Below, piece after piece: positions 1 through 11,194 of a stretch of DNA of 64,000 bases. Below the pieces are notes generated by a model. The model was not told the DNA's origin. It was given only the letters and a program-made list of their open reading frames with translations, and did no database searches. How positions within the stretch are numbered: position 1 is the stretch's first letter; each line of letters starts with the position of its first letter. The stretch lies in assembly GCA_037953625.1 (NCBI GenBank), contig CM075649.1, forward strand, positions 95,919,290 through 95,983,289. The letters run 5' to 3'. Origin of the DNA: Crotalaria pallida. Taxonomy: Eukaryota; Streptophyta; Magnoliopsida; Fabales; Fabaceae. Both the position numbers and the translations under genes were made by a program.

Positions 1-475
1 CAAACTGGGTTTCTACATGTAGGTCACGTACTAATGAGGTTAACACCGAGTACAGGACTCTCAATCTGATCCTTATCGTTAACAGCCTCATGGAAACCGT
101 AACCACTCCTAGATTCCCATGACTCTTGGTTAGATAAAACAGCCTTGGATAATGTTTATCATTTACAGGATTTATGGATATGATCTTATCATATCCTCTA
201 CGAGTCCTACTTGCCTTCTTACTCTTCAGGAAACTTATCAGGACGACATAACCTACACAGGTAATCCCCTATAAGAACCACCATGCTATAGGGGCAAAGG
301 TACGTCTTCTCATCCCTAAGTTGACACTAGCACACACGTTGTTGACTAGGGAGAACCTGGTTATCCCAACTGGATATTCAGAAATCCTAATAAGTCCTAC
401 ATTAACATCTTAGCCGGGATCATTCTTCAAGGCTCTTCCATAGCTTTAAGGTTGATCTTGGTTAAAGACATGACA
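1..475 (+). repeat. 5' LTR of element A (3' part only)
   Basis: Matches 18633-19107 base for base in length, with about six substitutions. About 103 bases of this LTR lie left of the window. It ends in TGACA directly before the primer-binding site, as expected for a TG...CA LTR. Confidence 0.95.
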
Positions 476-493
476 TTGGCGCCGTCTGTGGGG
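476..493 (+). other. Primer-binding site of element A
   Basis: TTGGCGCCGTCTGTGGGG follows the 5' LTR directly. The stretch TGGCGCCGT equals the complement of the 3' end of plant tRNA-Asp as I remember it; the following bases match less well, so the primer identity is tentative. The same site occurs in B (8230-8247) and nearly so in D (27815-27831). Confidence 0.8.
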
Positions 494-524
494 ACCTGAA
501 TAACATATCATTCCCACCACCACC

Positions 525-553
525 ATGGTTACCACCAGAAGTCAAGTTGGTGA
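525..553 (+). pseudogene. First codons of element A gag, cut off by element B
   Basis: The ATG at 525 opens nine codons reading MVTTRSQVG, then the insertion of B interrupts codon 10. The frame resumes exactly at 8801, where the duplicated bases GGTGA repeat the codon start. The same N-terminus is found in D at 27786 on the - strand, which confirms the start. Confidence 0.9.
549..553. other. Target-site duplication of element B, left copy (GGTGA)
   Basis: GGTGA stands directly before the TG of the LTR at 554 and again directly after the CA of the LTR ending at 8800 (8801-8805). Confidence 0.95.
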
Positions 554-1106
554 TGTGATGTCCTAGGGCGAGGAGAACCTCTAAGGAGGGTAAATCTACC
601 TTAGAGGGGACTCTGCCTAGGGTTTATGTGTGATGTTTGTTGGGAGTCCTCTAGTGGCCAAAGGGGAAGCCAAAGAGATACCCTAATCACTGGTGTGTAA
701 GGGTGGCGATTAGGGTAAGAGGACGTACCTTTGCCCCATGTAGTACTGAGCTACTTATAGGGGGGAGCTGGTTGCCCTAATGGGCCAACTTGGGGCCCAA
801 GTAGGGCCAGCCTGTAATGAGCTAGGAGTGGTGCGCTGTCCTTCCGGATAAGGATGGGGTGAGCTTTCCTTGCGGATAAGGCTGGGGGACGTCATCATGT
901 CCTTGGTGTCGGAATCTTTGGGGTGATGTCGGACCTGGGAAGACGTACGGAGATCGGACCTGAGCAGAGGCATGAGGTCGGCCTGTATCTGGCGCTTGTT
1001 CGGCCGTTGAGCCCTGAGCTCGGCCAAGCGTTCAGTAGGTCCCTTGTTAGGTCCTTGAGCTTTTAGCGGGGTTTATGGGGAGCTCGGCCTAGCCAGGTCC
1101 ACCACA
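554..1106 (-). repeat. 3' LTR of element B
   Basis: 553 bp, starts TGTGATGTCC and ends CCACCACA on the + strand; near-identical to 8248-8800. It is the 3' LTR because the polypurine tract abuts it and the primer site abuts the other copy. Confidence 0.95.
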
Positions 1107-1254
1107 TAAGCCCCCCAGCTCGGTCAAGGCTATTTGAGGCTTGCTCCGAGGTCGTGGTTTAGATATCTTCCCGAAGTCCATCATTTTACGGTCGAGTTTA
1201 CCACATAAGCCCCCCAGCTCGGTCAAGGCTCTTTGGGGCTTGCTCCGAGGTTCC
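1101..1254. repeat. Direct duplication of the LTR edge and polypurine tract in B
   Basis: About 55 bases from 1101 (ACCACATAAGCCCCCCAGCT onward, through the phrase GCTTGCTCCGAGG) recur from about 1200 with a few changes. The unit includes the last six bases of the LTR, so the second copy is a decoy LTR/tract junction inside the element. Confidence 0.85.
1107..1120 (-). other. Polypurine tract of element B
   Basis: The - strand reads AGCTGGGGGGCTTA directly before the LTR start TGTGGTGG. A second copy of this tract with LTR-edge bases lies at about 1201-1220. Confidence 0.8.
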
Positions 1255-2086
1255 GGAGGGTTTCAGGACTTGGCCATCTGGTCAAGTGGAAGGACTGGTT
1301 CCAGCTGTCTCCACCTTAACGTCAGAGTACACTTGACAGCTGCCCATTTATCTAGTACCGATGTGGTACCTGACACGTGTCAGAAAGCTCTGTTTTCGAA
1401 GTGTCACTATCATTGTGACGTTATTCGAGATCCTCGAATCTTGTGGCCGTGCGCCACGTGCCTCGATCCTAGTTGTTAGGCATTGAATAGGGTTTTATGT
1501 GGGCCAGGCCCATTATTTAAAACTGGAGGGAAAACCGCTTCTTTTCAGTTTTACCCAGAGTGTCCTTTTTTCCTCCTTCACCGTCCCCGTCTCTTCATTT
1601 GTCTCTCATTTACCATTATCTTCTTCGACTAGACAAGGCTCCCCTTCTTTTTTCACTTCTGCATATCTCTCACTATACTCAAAGGTTCCTCCTATATTTC
1701 GTTTCTTCTTTGCTACTTCTAGACTTTGCTTGATCCCTTGTATTTCTTCCTTTTCTTTACGGAGGGGCGTGTCTTCCGCTGCTTGCGAGTTGCTTCTGCA
1801 TTTGATTCGTTTCTGCACTCTGCAAGGTACTTACTTCGTCTCTTCCTCTTTTGAAATAATTGCTGTTTTGGTGCCTTCATAGGTTTCCTTTTCTGGTTTT
1901 TGTGCATAGTTTCTGATTTTGATCCTATATTTTGGTTTTTTCTCAAGGGGTAGGGTTAGGATTTCAGGATTTCATAGGTTTCCCACTTTCTAATTCTTAG
2001 GGATTTCAGGATTTATTTTGGGGGTTTTAATTTCGCTGTTTTGTGGGTTTATTCACAGTGGGTTCAAGGTATAAACTAGGTTCAAT
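1255..2086 (+). promoter_or_regulatory. Putative promoter and leader of the antisense gene of B
   Basis: No gene here. It holds a 12-base palindrome with a G-box core, TGACACGTGTCA (1371-1382), a second CACGTG core at 1455-1460, and a TATA-like TATTTAA at 1514-1520. It is followed by a pyrimidine-rich stretch typical of a plant leader and then the ATG at 2087. G-box cores are known binding sites of plant bZIP and bHLH factors. Element A has ACGTG motifs in the matching region. Promoter activity is inferred. Confidence 0.55.
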
Positions 2087-4405
2087 ATGAGTAATGAATG
2101 GCTTAGGAAATGGGCTGGGATGGTTCTTCTTTCGTCAAGCAGTAGTGAGGAAGAGGACGGTTCCTCTTCTTCCTCCTGCTCGTCCACGGAGGTGGATGAG
2201 ATGCTGCGGCGCAGGAGGGAGTTTGGGCGGAAGTACGAGCGGCGGGTTCTGGAGGTTGACCCCGTCGAAGTCGTCTACCCTCGGAACTCCGAAGAGAAAC
2301 GAAAATGGATTAAGGAGTATGCTTGGGCTGAGTTTATAGATGGCAGAGAGCGTGCCAATTACGAGAGGATGGAAAGGGAGAAATTGTTTGAACGGGGGGT
2401 ACCTGTGGAAGAGGGGAGATGCTCGCCCCTCGGGACTACCTCGAGGGGGTTTTCGGGTGGTTTATTTTTCGCGACCCGGAGAACTAACTTCGAGATCCCC
2501 TGTCCTTCCGCAGGTACTATGGCTCCTCGGAAGTGCATCGTCCGACCTGAACTGTACCCTGCTCCCTTTGATGCCGAATTATACACTTGGGTTGACGTGG
2601 AGCCCAAGGGAGTCCAATCCAGCTTAGTTTCAGATGACCAGCTCATGGAAGTGCGGGAGGTCGTGCTTCCCAGCTCGGGGGATGCTGGTGATAACTACAA
2701 AATTCTACCCTGCTCAGCCAATGACAGGATTTGTTCTCGGACTAACAATAGCTCTTTCTTCTTCTACGCCGACCTTATTCAAAATTTAGGGGTGAGCTTG
2801 CCTTTCACCGACATAGAGATTAGGGTATTGAACGAAATCGGCCTGGCTCCCTCTCAGCTCCATCCCAATACTTGGTCTTTTCTCCGAGCCTTTCAAAGAT
2901 ATTGTAACGCTAGGAACCTGGTTTGCACAGCTCGGCTCTTCCTGTGGGTGTACAATCCGTTCGTTAGTAACAAGGAGGGTGTCTCAGGTCGGCTTTGGGT
3001 ATCGACCAAGGCTCGAGGTCGTTATGGGCTTTTTGGGATGTTCTCTGAATCTTGGAAACAATTCAAACCGCGCTTCTTTAAGTACCAACATGTGGGTTCT
3101 GGTCGCCCCTGGTTTATGGGAGAAACGAAACCGAGATTTCCCTTAGAATGGACACAAGAATTTTTCATCCGACATTCGGAGGCACCTCAACGGTGGTCAG
3201 GGACGACCTTGGATGCCGATGAGGCTGTTACAGCTTTCCACTTTCAAACTGAGTACCGAGCTCGCAAGTCTCAGCTTGATATAGGAGTGTTCATGACGTG
3301 CCCAGTCCGAGAAGTCTTAACAAACATTGGTAGATAGCTTTTCACTTTTTTGCCTTTGTAATCTATTCTTTTTGTCTTTTGCTGATTTCTTTGTTTCTTT
3401 TCTTTGTGTTTTGCAGAGAAATATTGGGCCAACATGTCTTCTAAAGTGATGAGGGCTGCCTTGGAAGCGCGCAAAAAGAAGGCTTCCACATCTCCTGCTG
3501 CTGTTGCCGTCGTCGCCGAGGTGGCAGCCACCGAGGTCACTGCTGATACGACCTCGACAGGTTCTGGTCCTCTTCAACCTACTCCGCCTGCCGTTATTCT
3601 TGCGCAGGCTCCTCAACCGGCGGCTAGCTCGGACGTAGAGATGGTTGTCGCGCCGAGCTCGCCTGCTCAGGGCCGGGGATCTGAAGGTTCTTCCCGACCT
3701 CCAGTAGTCACCGTCAGTCCCTCAGTTAGAGAGGGAATTCTGAAGATGTCGGGGGCTGAGTGGAAGAAGAAGGCCGAAGACTTTGCTATTCAGATGAAAA
3801 GGGCCTATACCATGTTTAGTGTTCTATCCGAGGATGCTGACGATGTGGCAGAGGGTATATCACCCGCTCAGAAGAAAGCTCGGTTGGAGGCTGCGGCGGA
3901 GGTGGAGGATCTAAGACAGAGGAAGAAAGCGGCCGAAGAGAAGCTGGCGGAGCTGGAAGAAAAACATCGGCAACATATCGCGGAGCTCCAAAAGCAGAAT
4001 GAGGAGGCCATGGCTCAGATGAAGGCTGAGGTTAGGGAGGCTGGTCGGCAGGAGGGGTTGGCCGAGGTGGAGAAAGTTAGGACCCTGCTGAAAAGGAGGG
4101 CTGCCCAAGCACTTAAGCACAAAGTGGCGGCACAGGAAGCTGATTTCCAGTTTGAGAAAGCTGGAAACAAAATCTTCGCCAGTGCGGTGGAGCAGGTTCT
4201 GCACTTGAATTCTGGTCTCCGAATTAGGGTGGTTGGGGCTAGTGCCGCCTATGGGGTAGAGGATGGCAAGATGGTGGATTATGGGAGAGATAGGGCCGAA
4301 GTTGATCTTGACCAGCCTGAGGAGAATCTTCCTGACCCCCTGGCCGAGAGAATGGAAGAAGATTTTGATCCGAGGTCGGTTGTGTTATCCGACGTAGAGG
4401 ATTGA
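2087..4405 (+). CDS. Antisense gene of element B, two exons, intact
   Basis: Exon 1 runs 2087-3329 and exon 2 runs 3417-4405, joined across a GT-AG intron (3330-3416); the spliced frame has 743 codons and no stop. The N-terminus has a serine/acidic stretch (about residues 16-37) and a basic stretch. The middle (about 150-415) aligns by eye with the matching genes of A and D: a PF(T/I)-x-E-I-x-VLN block, an APSQL block, then a WVS...SW block. This resembles the plant family once called putative gypsy-type transposon protein (Pfam Transposase_28, from memory). The last exon is a charged coiled coil with a conserved end LSDVED. Function is unknown. An extra upstream intron (about 2399-2513) is possible, but the frame is open without it. 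Confidence 0.75.
3330..3416 (+). other. Phase-1 intron in the antisense gene of B
   Basis: 87 bp from GTAGATAG to a pyrimidine tract ending TTTTGCAG. Both D (20072-20142) and A (- strand, 16508-16427) have an intron at the same place and phase, with a donor after a G and an acceptor TTTGCAG. Removing it joins the two open frames without a shift. Confidence 0.8.
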
Positions 4406-5503
4406 CATGGCGTAAGTCCCTTATGCTGGGCAGCATGATTTTTCTTTGTAACAACTTTGTTGGATATGCTGACTGTCACCTGATAACAGTTTGTTTTTAA
4501 CTTAATGCAAGTTCATATTTTGCTTAACTTGTTGCATAAAAAATTTGTGTGCAAGTTATTTGTCACTTGTTGCATACGTTTAAAAAGTTTTTAGGCAACG
4601 CGAGATAGTGAGATCTGTTGCGTGGTTTTACACCGTTGTTTACGCAAGTATTAAGTTTAACTTGTGATGTATAACGAATTATTAAGGGCCTTGTTCTGTG
4701 AAGCTTTTTCACACCCAAGTCACCCATGATCGTTTTAAGGTTTAGATCGGGTTACTCAGTAAGTGCAGTAATCTTATAAGGTTTCCTCTGGAAAGAGGTG
4801 CTGTATATAAGGGCATACGGTAGGGAACTCGGAACATCCTGTCTTGGCCGAGGTGGGTGTCCTCTACCCCGATGTGGAAGAGGTTGCTGAGTGAAGTGAT
4901 GTAAAAACATTTCACTGCAAACTGTACATCATCGGGTGTCCCTTGTACATTGTGCATATGAGCCGATCTCTTTTGGGAGATGTAGGCTGTGCATAGCGCC
5001 ATGCAACATTTAGGTGGCTAGTGCTAAATGAGAAGCTAGTACGTACGTATATAAAACTGTGGCACTTGAGTAAAGGGCAAGTTTGTATTTCATTGATTAG
5101 ATGTCAGAATACAATGCCTTTTGAAAATAAACTTGGTATTTCATAGTGGTGGCACTCTAGCCGACCTTGGAAAGATGGATATCTCACAATGAAAGGGTGC
5201 TATGGCCGAACTTAAAAAGGTGGATATCTCACAATGAAAAGGCACGCTGGCCAAACATGAATTAAAAAGCCTAAACTGATAGGCAAACATTTTGATTAGG
5301 AATTTAAGTAGAGCTTTTTGGTAACCGTGACTTGCTTCTGAGGTAAACCTGTTTGGGCGATGTAGGTTCTCAGTAGGGTGGTGATCTAAGGGCTTTACTG
5401 AGTTCGGCTCCTTAGACAGTGTCCCAGAGTCTGTGCTTCGTGAGCACCTCTGTTGGGGTCTGCTTGTCTTAGAACCGTGCTCACACCCTTCGGGGACCGA
5501 GGC
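4406..5503. other. Non-coding stretch of B between antisense gene and gag end
   Basis: About 1.1 kb where two converging genes end. No convincing gene on either strand. It holds two copies of GGATATCTCACAATGAAA (5177-5194 and 5222-5239), 45 bases apart, within longer similar units. A region that had pol in an ancestor would be expected near here; I see no trace of it. Confidence 0.6.
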
Positions 5504-8195
5504 TCAGGTTTCACTTTTGGAGCGCTGATCTTCCGCGCTTGCAGGATCAGGACATTTTGCTCCAGTGTTTGTTTCTGCTTTTTTCTTCTTAGCTGCCTCC
5601 TTCTGAACCGAGGAGGAATGCCTGGGATACTTAACCAGCTTGAAGCCTCTTGGGGGCTGCCGAGTTTGTAGGAGGAGAAGGAGGTGTTTTTTGATTATGA
5701 AAAATCTGTTGATCCCAGATCGGGTTTGGTCGGTAGGACCGTTGTTGTCTTGTTGTCCTGGACTCTCTTTTCTGACCTCGATGCCTAAAATTTGTCCTTT
5801 GGTCAAGGTTGGATCAGTGGATTCTTTCTGCTTCCTTTTTCCTTCTCGTAGACTTGCATTATAGCAAATTCGGGCTTTTACTTGGTCGTCCTTTACCGTG
5901 ACGACCTTGTCGTCTGAACCAACAAACTTCATTGCTAGGTGGACCGTAGAAACTACCGCCCCAAAGGCTTGGAGGAAGGTTCGTCCCAGAATTGCGTTGT
6001 ATGGGGAATCAGAGTTTACTACCAAGAATTTTATAATCTCCGTCCGGGCTGAAGGTTGCTTACCCAGGGTTATCGGAAGATGGATAGCTCCGAGGGGGCG
6101 GATTGCTTCTCCTGTAAAGCTGATGAGGTTTCCTTCAAACTTGAGGAGGTCAGATGATCTGAGTTTTAATGCTTGAAAAGTGTGCAGGAAGAGAATGTCG
6201 GCCGAACTCCCTTGATCGACAAAAACCCTGGCGACTTCAAAATTTCCTATCAGCGCGGTTATTACCATGGGGTCATTATGATCGGGGACAACATCTTCCA
6301 TATCCAGGTCGGAGAAAACGATGGGAATATCTCGAGACGGCTTTTTGTAAATGGGCTTGTGGTGTACTACCAGGATTTGGTTGATGTACCTTTTCCTATC
6401 TGCTCTCATTTCTCCTCCACCTGCGAAACCTCCGGAGATAGTTTCTACCCGTAGGTTTTCTGGTGACTTATCCATGTCTTGGATCGCGACCAAGCTTACT
6501 CGTTGTGGCTCCTCATCTCTCTTCTCGGGGGATGGCTCCGCTTTTTCTTTGCCTTTATCATTATCCGGGCTGCGGGTTCTTCTTCGGCCTTTCCTTTCTA
6601 CTGCTTCTCTTACATACTGTTGTAATTTTCCCTTCCTTATCATGTCTTCGATCACATCCCGAAGCCAAGTGCATTGGTCGGTGTGATGCCCATACCCATC
6701 ATGGAAATTACAGTATTTCGACCTATCTCTGATATTACTTTGATTCCTGAGGAAAGGGGGGCGAGTTACCCCCCTGAGGTCGGTTTGCATAGTCTCTCTC
6801 CAGACTTGAGATCTCGGGACTGTTAGGGGGGTGTACACATCATACTTGGTGGTGTAGGGACGTCGGCGGTCCTCTTGGTGCCCGGGGTTGGGGCGTCCTC
6901 GGTCACCTTGGTCTGATCTTCCTCCTTTCTCGTCCCTGTTGCCTCTAGGGCGACCTCGGGGAAGGGCACTTTGAACTGTAGCTTGGCTGTTTTCCATTCT
7001 ATTAGTCTGTCCTTTGGTGAATTCTTCTAAGTTAATGTACTTATTTGACCGCTGTCTCAGCTCGGCCATGTCCCTCGGCGGTCTTCCAACCAAGGAATCT
7101 TTGAATCCTCCTTCGAGCAATCCTTGAGTAAGGAGGAGTATGGCTACCTCGGGTGATAAGTGAGGGACCGAGCTGGATTCAGTGTGGAATCTGTGCAAAT
7201 ACGCACGCAGTGTTTCATCTGGCTTCTGGGTTACTGTTGCTAGGGTGTGATCCGACCTTGGCTGTATGCAACTTGCGGTGTACCTATTGAGGAATGCTTG
7301 CTTCATTTCTTTCCAGTTATTGATGGAATTTCTTGGCAGTGTAGAAAACCAACGCAGGACGGGAGCTTGGAGGGTCATGGAGAAGGCCCGACACTTAAGC
7401 CGATCTCCTCCCCCATGAAAGTTAATTGCGCCTTCATAATTGAGGACGTGTTCCTGCGGGTCGGTCAGGCCGTTGTACCTAGCGATGTTGGTTGGCCCGA
7501 GGTACCCAGGTGGTGGCTGGTAGGACATGACTGCTGGGGTGAAAGGGTGGCCTGGATGGACATCGTCGGGGTCGGCTTGTTGGTCATCAAAAGGTGGTGT
7601 CTGAGGTAACTGATTGAGAGTAGTAAGGGGTGTTGTAACCATTTGTGGTGTCAATAGTTGTGGAGATGCCAAGTTCTGGGTTGGGAGTATAGTGTTACCT
7701 TGGTCTGTTCGGATGGTCAGAGGTTGTGTTTGCTCATTTGTGGCTGGGGTTTGATCTGGTATAACTCGTTCAGCAAGGCGGTGCATGGTTATCTGTTGTA
7801 TGTCTGCGATAGCTTTTCCTTGTTGCTCCACTATTCTCATTTGTTGTCGCATTAGAGATAAGAGTTCGACATCTCGTGAAAGGGAGGAGTTCGGCATAAG
7901 TGTTGGTCTCACCACGCTCAGAACGTAGCTGCACGCGCCGACCTCCTCTGTCATACTGAGCTGGGTTGGTGGTATCAGTGTGGATGGTATAAGGCCCACT
8001 GTGTGTATGGGTAAACTCTGGGGGAGGAGGTGGCGGTGGGGGAGGAGGAAGGGGAGGCGGTGGAGGGGGCGGTGGCGGAGGTGGTGACGGCCTTGCTGCC
8101 CTGTTGGCTTCAAGATGCTCACGTAGGTCCTCCGGAGACCGTGCCCTCCTGGGACGCCCTCTTCCTCTCCTCTGAGCTGTTGGAACGTCAGACAT
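5504..8195 (-). pseudogene. gag-protease of element B (one frameshift near the N-terminus)
   Basis: The start by homology is the ATG at 8195 (MSDVPTAQRRG...). Long proline runs lie around residues 36-60, encoded near 8020-8090. That frame fails near 7890-7960 and the remaining protein continues in another frame down to 5504, about 790 further codons without a stop. Visible parts are the capsid-like region (LRWFSTLPRNSINNW), a zinc-knuckle-like CNFHDGYGHHTDQC, a basic stretch, and a retroviral-type aspartic protease with FVDQGSSADILF; the usual D-T/S-G is DQG, as in A and D. The frame then ends without reverse transcriptase. Proteins of A and D align along its length. Confidence 0.85.
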
Positions 8196-8229
8196 GGTAG
8201 ATTCTTGGTGGGGCTGATGTTTATCTTTT

Positions 8230-8247
8230 CCCCACAGACGGCGCCAA
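8230..8247 (-). other. Primer-binding site of element B
   Basis: The - strand reads TTGGCGCCGTCTGTGGGG directly after the LTR at 8248-8800, identical to the site of A at 476-493. Confidence 0.8.
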
Positions 8248-8800
8248 TGTGATGTCCTAGGGCGAGGAGAACCTCTAAGGAGGGGAAATCTACCTTAGAG
8301 GGGACTTTGCCTAGGGTTTATGTGTGATGTTTGTTGGGAGTCCTCTAGTGGCCAAAGGGGAAGCCAAAGAGATACCCTAATCACTGGTGTGTGAGGGTGG
8401 CGATTAGGGTAAGAGGACGTACCTTTGCCCCATGTAGTACTGAGCTACTTATAGGGGGGAGCTGGTTGTCCTAATGGGCCAACTTGGGGCCCAAGTAGGG
8501 CCAGCCTGTAATGAGCTAGGAGTGGTGCGTTGTCCTTCCGGATAAGGATGGGGTGAGCTGTCCTTGCGGATAAGGCTGGGGGACGTCATCATGTCCTTGG
8601 TGTCAGAATCTTTGGGGTGATGTCGGACCTGGGAAGACGTACGGAGATCGGACCTGAGCAGAGGCATGAGGTCGGCCTGTATCTGGCGCTTGTTAGGCCG
8701 TTGAGCCTTGAGCTCGGCCAAGCGTTCAGTAGGTCCCTTGTTAGGTCCTTGAGCTTTTAGCGGGGTTTATGGGGAGCTCGGCCTAGCCAGGTCCACCACA
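8248..8800 (-). repeat. 5' LTR of element B
   Basis: 553 bp, near-identical to 554-1106 with about nine single-base differences. Next to the primer site, so it is the 5' LTR of a - strand element. Confidence 0.95.
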
Positions 8801-8805
8801 GGTGA
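8801..8805. other. Target-site duplication of element B, right copy (GGTGA)
   Basis: Exact repeat of 549-553. It restores the reading frame of A gag after the insertion. Confidence 0.95.
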
Positions 8806-11194
8806 CCTTCGTGACCGCATCGCCCGCACCCGTGGCAGGCCCAGAAACGCTGATAACAACAACCCGCAGCCCCATTCTGCGGGTGATCTGCGCGATGTTC
8901 TCAACCATAATCGTGCAGATAATGGGCAATTGCCACGAACCTCCCATTCTGGAGATGCGAATAATTCCCAGCCACCAAATCATTCACAAAGACATCCACT
9001 CCCTCATCGTAGCCATAATCGTAATAATAATCAAGCTACTCACTCCCAAACACCACAACATTCCCACCCTAGGACTAGAAGCGATCCCCAACCACTCCAA
9101 GTTCTACGAACCATACTACCTCCACCACCACCACCACCCCCTCCTACACCGCCTCCCTCCACCCATTGTGATTCGAGCAGCACAGCCCCAACCACTCGCA
9201 ATACATCCAGAACCACAGGTACTCGAGCACATCATGGCCAAAATACCCAACGTACCCCTCCTATCCCACCCAATCCCGACCACATAAGTTCAACACCTAG
9301 AACCAGACTGAATCCAGGAAGAACTGCTCCTGGAAATTCTCATCACAACCATTCCATCGGCAGGTCCTATGGAACGTCTGCATCTGCTCGGGCTCGGGAG
9401 CAAGAAATGATTAACATCCTAAACAGACAAACGGCTCTAATTGAACAAGAAGGTCGGGCTATTGCCGACCTTCAACAGCAAGCTATGGCAAGGATTGCAC
9501 AGAGTCAACCGACCACCATACTACCCCAAAACACAATGCCTCAAGCCATGGACCCACAACCACTCCCGGTAATGCAGCTCCTTCCGCCACAGAATACCCA
9601 TACTAACCCTACCACGAACCTGGATCAGGGTGATTTTCACCCCGGTCATCCCTTTACTCCATATATTATGGCATTCCAAACTCCTCAAGGTTATTTGGGC
9701 CCCTCTAATGTGCCACATTATAACGGCCTAACCGATCCTATTGACCATATTGTCTCGTATGAAGGTGCGATGAATTATTATGGCGGTGGAGAGGAGATGA
9801 AGTGCCAAGCCTTTTCCATGACCTTAGAGCCGTCAGTGTTACGATGGTACTCATCCCTCCCTCGAAACTCAATTAATTCTTGGGAGGAGATGAAAAGAGT
9901 GTTTCTAAACAGATACACGGCTAGCTGCATCCAGCCCAAGTCCGACAACACTTTAGCAGTAGTCACCCAAAAACAAGATGAGTCATTGAAAGACTACCTT
10001 TCGCGATTTCATGCAGAGGCTAGCTCGGTTCCTCGATTAGAACCTGGTGTGGCAGTACTGTTGTTCACACAGGGTTTACAGTCGGGATATTTCAGGAAGT
10101 CTTTGATTGGGAAACCTCCAAAAGATATGGCCGAGTTAAGACAAAGGTCAAATAAGTTCATTAATTTGGAGGAATTCCATAAGGGGCAGAAAGTCAGAGA
10201 AGAAAGGCAACGAGCTGATCCTCAAGGCCAAAATAAACAAAAACGTGACGAATGTTTTGGTGGAAGACAAGATAGGAATGATCGAGACCGAAGGATTCCT
10301 CCGAGGAATAAATTTCAGGAATACACTCCTTTAACTGTTCCAAGGAGTCAAATCCTGAGGGAAACAATGCAGACTGACATGCGCTCGGCCCAAAGACCTC
10401 CGTCTTTGAGAAAGGGCGCACAACGTGATAGGTCAAAGTACTGTGACTTCCACAGAGGATACGGCCACATGACCAACGAGTGCATCTGGTTGCGGGATCT
10501 GATCGAAGAGATGATCAGAGATGGCAAGTTACAACAATACATCAGGGATGCAGCCGGCCGAAGGAGTAGGAACAGATCTCAGTCACCAGCAAAGTCCAAA
10601 CGACAGAGAAGTAGGTCACCAGACGATAGAAACACTGGAAGGCAGAAGACCGATCCCACTCCAGCTCCTGATACGAATGCCAATAAAAATGAATTCTTAG
10701 TTAATACTATTGCGGGAGGTTTTGCTTTAGGTGGAGAGAAGAAAGCCGACAGAAAGAAATACATCAACCAAATTTTGGCAGTCAGTCAGAAGCCTATGGC
10801 CAAGAGATCAACAAAAAACGTTCCTATTATTTTTGATGATGATGATTTGGATGGAATCCTTCCAGGACATAATGACCCCATGGTGATTACTGCCCTTATT
10901 GGTAATTACGAGGTAAAACGAGTCTTCATCGACCAAGGGAGCTCGGCGGACATCATGTTTTTCCCTCTGTTCAAAGCCCTTAAACTCAAGGAATGCAATC
11001 TCACTCCCTTTGAAGGTGAATTAATTGGTTTCACGGGGGATACCATTGAGCCAAAGGGGTACATCCAACTTCCCGTAACCCTCGCACAACAGCCTTCGGC
11101 CAGAACCGAGATAGTCAAATTTTTGGTGGTTGATTGCCCAACGGCCTATAATGCCATTCTTGTGAGAACTTCTCTGCAGGCATTTGGGCGGTAG
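8801..11194 (+). pseudogene. gag-protease of element A, main part
   Basis: Continues the frame opened at 525 after the interruption by B. Open from 8801 to the stop at 11192-11194. In order: a glutamine/asparagine/proline-rich N-terminus with a proline run (about 9120-9160), a capsid-like region with LRWYSSLPRNSINSW, a zinc-knuckle-like CDFHRGYGHMTNEC, an arginine/serine-rich stretch, and the protease with FIDQGSSADIMFF. Comparison with D shows gag-protease and pol were one frame: here one base is missing near 11189, giving the early stop and moving pol to another frame. A glycine after the AYNAIL block of D is valine here. Confidence 0.88.

Larger units (their letters stand above)
554..8800 (-). 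mobile_element. Element B: Tat-related non-autonomous LTR retrotransposon
   Basis: 8247 bp on the - strand, bounded by two 553-bp LTRs with about nine differences and by the 5-bp duplication GGTGA. Read from the right: LTR 8800-8248, primer site, gag-protease 8195-5504, then an antisense gene on the + strand (2087-4405), polypurine tract and LTR 1106-554. No reverse transcriptase, RNase H or integrase is visible, so it would need these from another element, plausibly a Tat relative such as A or D with the same primer site. The antisense gene is open throughout. Confidence 0.92.

Noticed and set aside
2399..2513. Upstream intron in the antisense gene of B, as in A and D
   Set aside because: Good acceptor (TTCCGCAG), but the plausible donor gives 115 bases and breaks the frame, while the unspliced frame is open. 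Left undecided, not annotated as an intron.
7247..7609. Several + strand frames across 5453-7855
   Set aside because: They are shadows of the gag-protease gene of B on the other strand.
8802..9287. 161-codon frame at the start of A gag
   Set aside because: Out-of-frame shadow of the low-complexity gag N-terminus; only the frame of 8801-11194 aligns with D.
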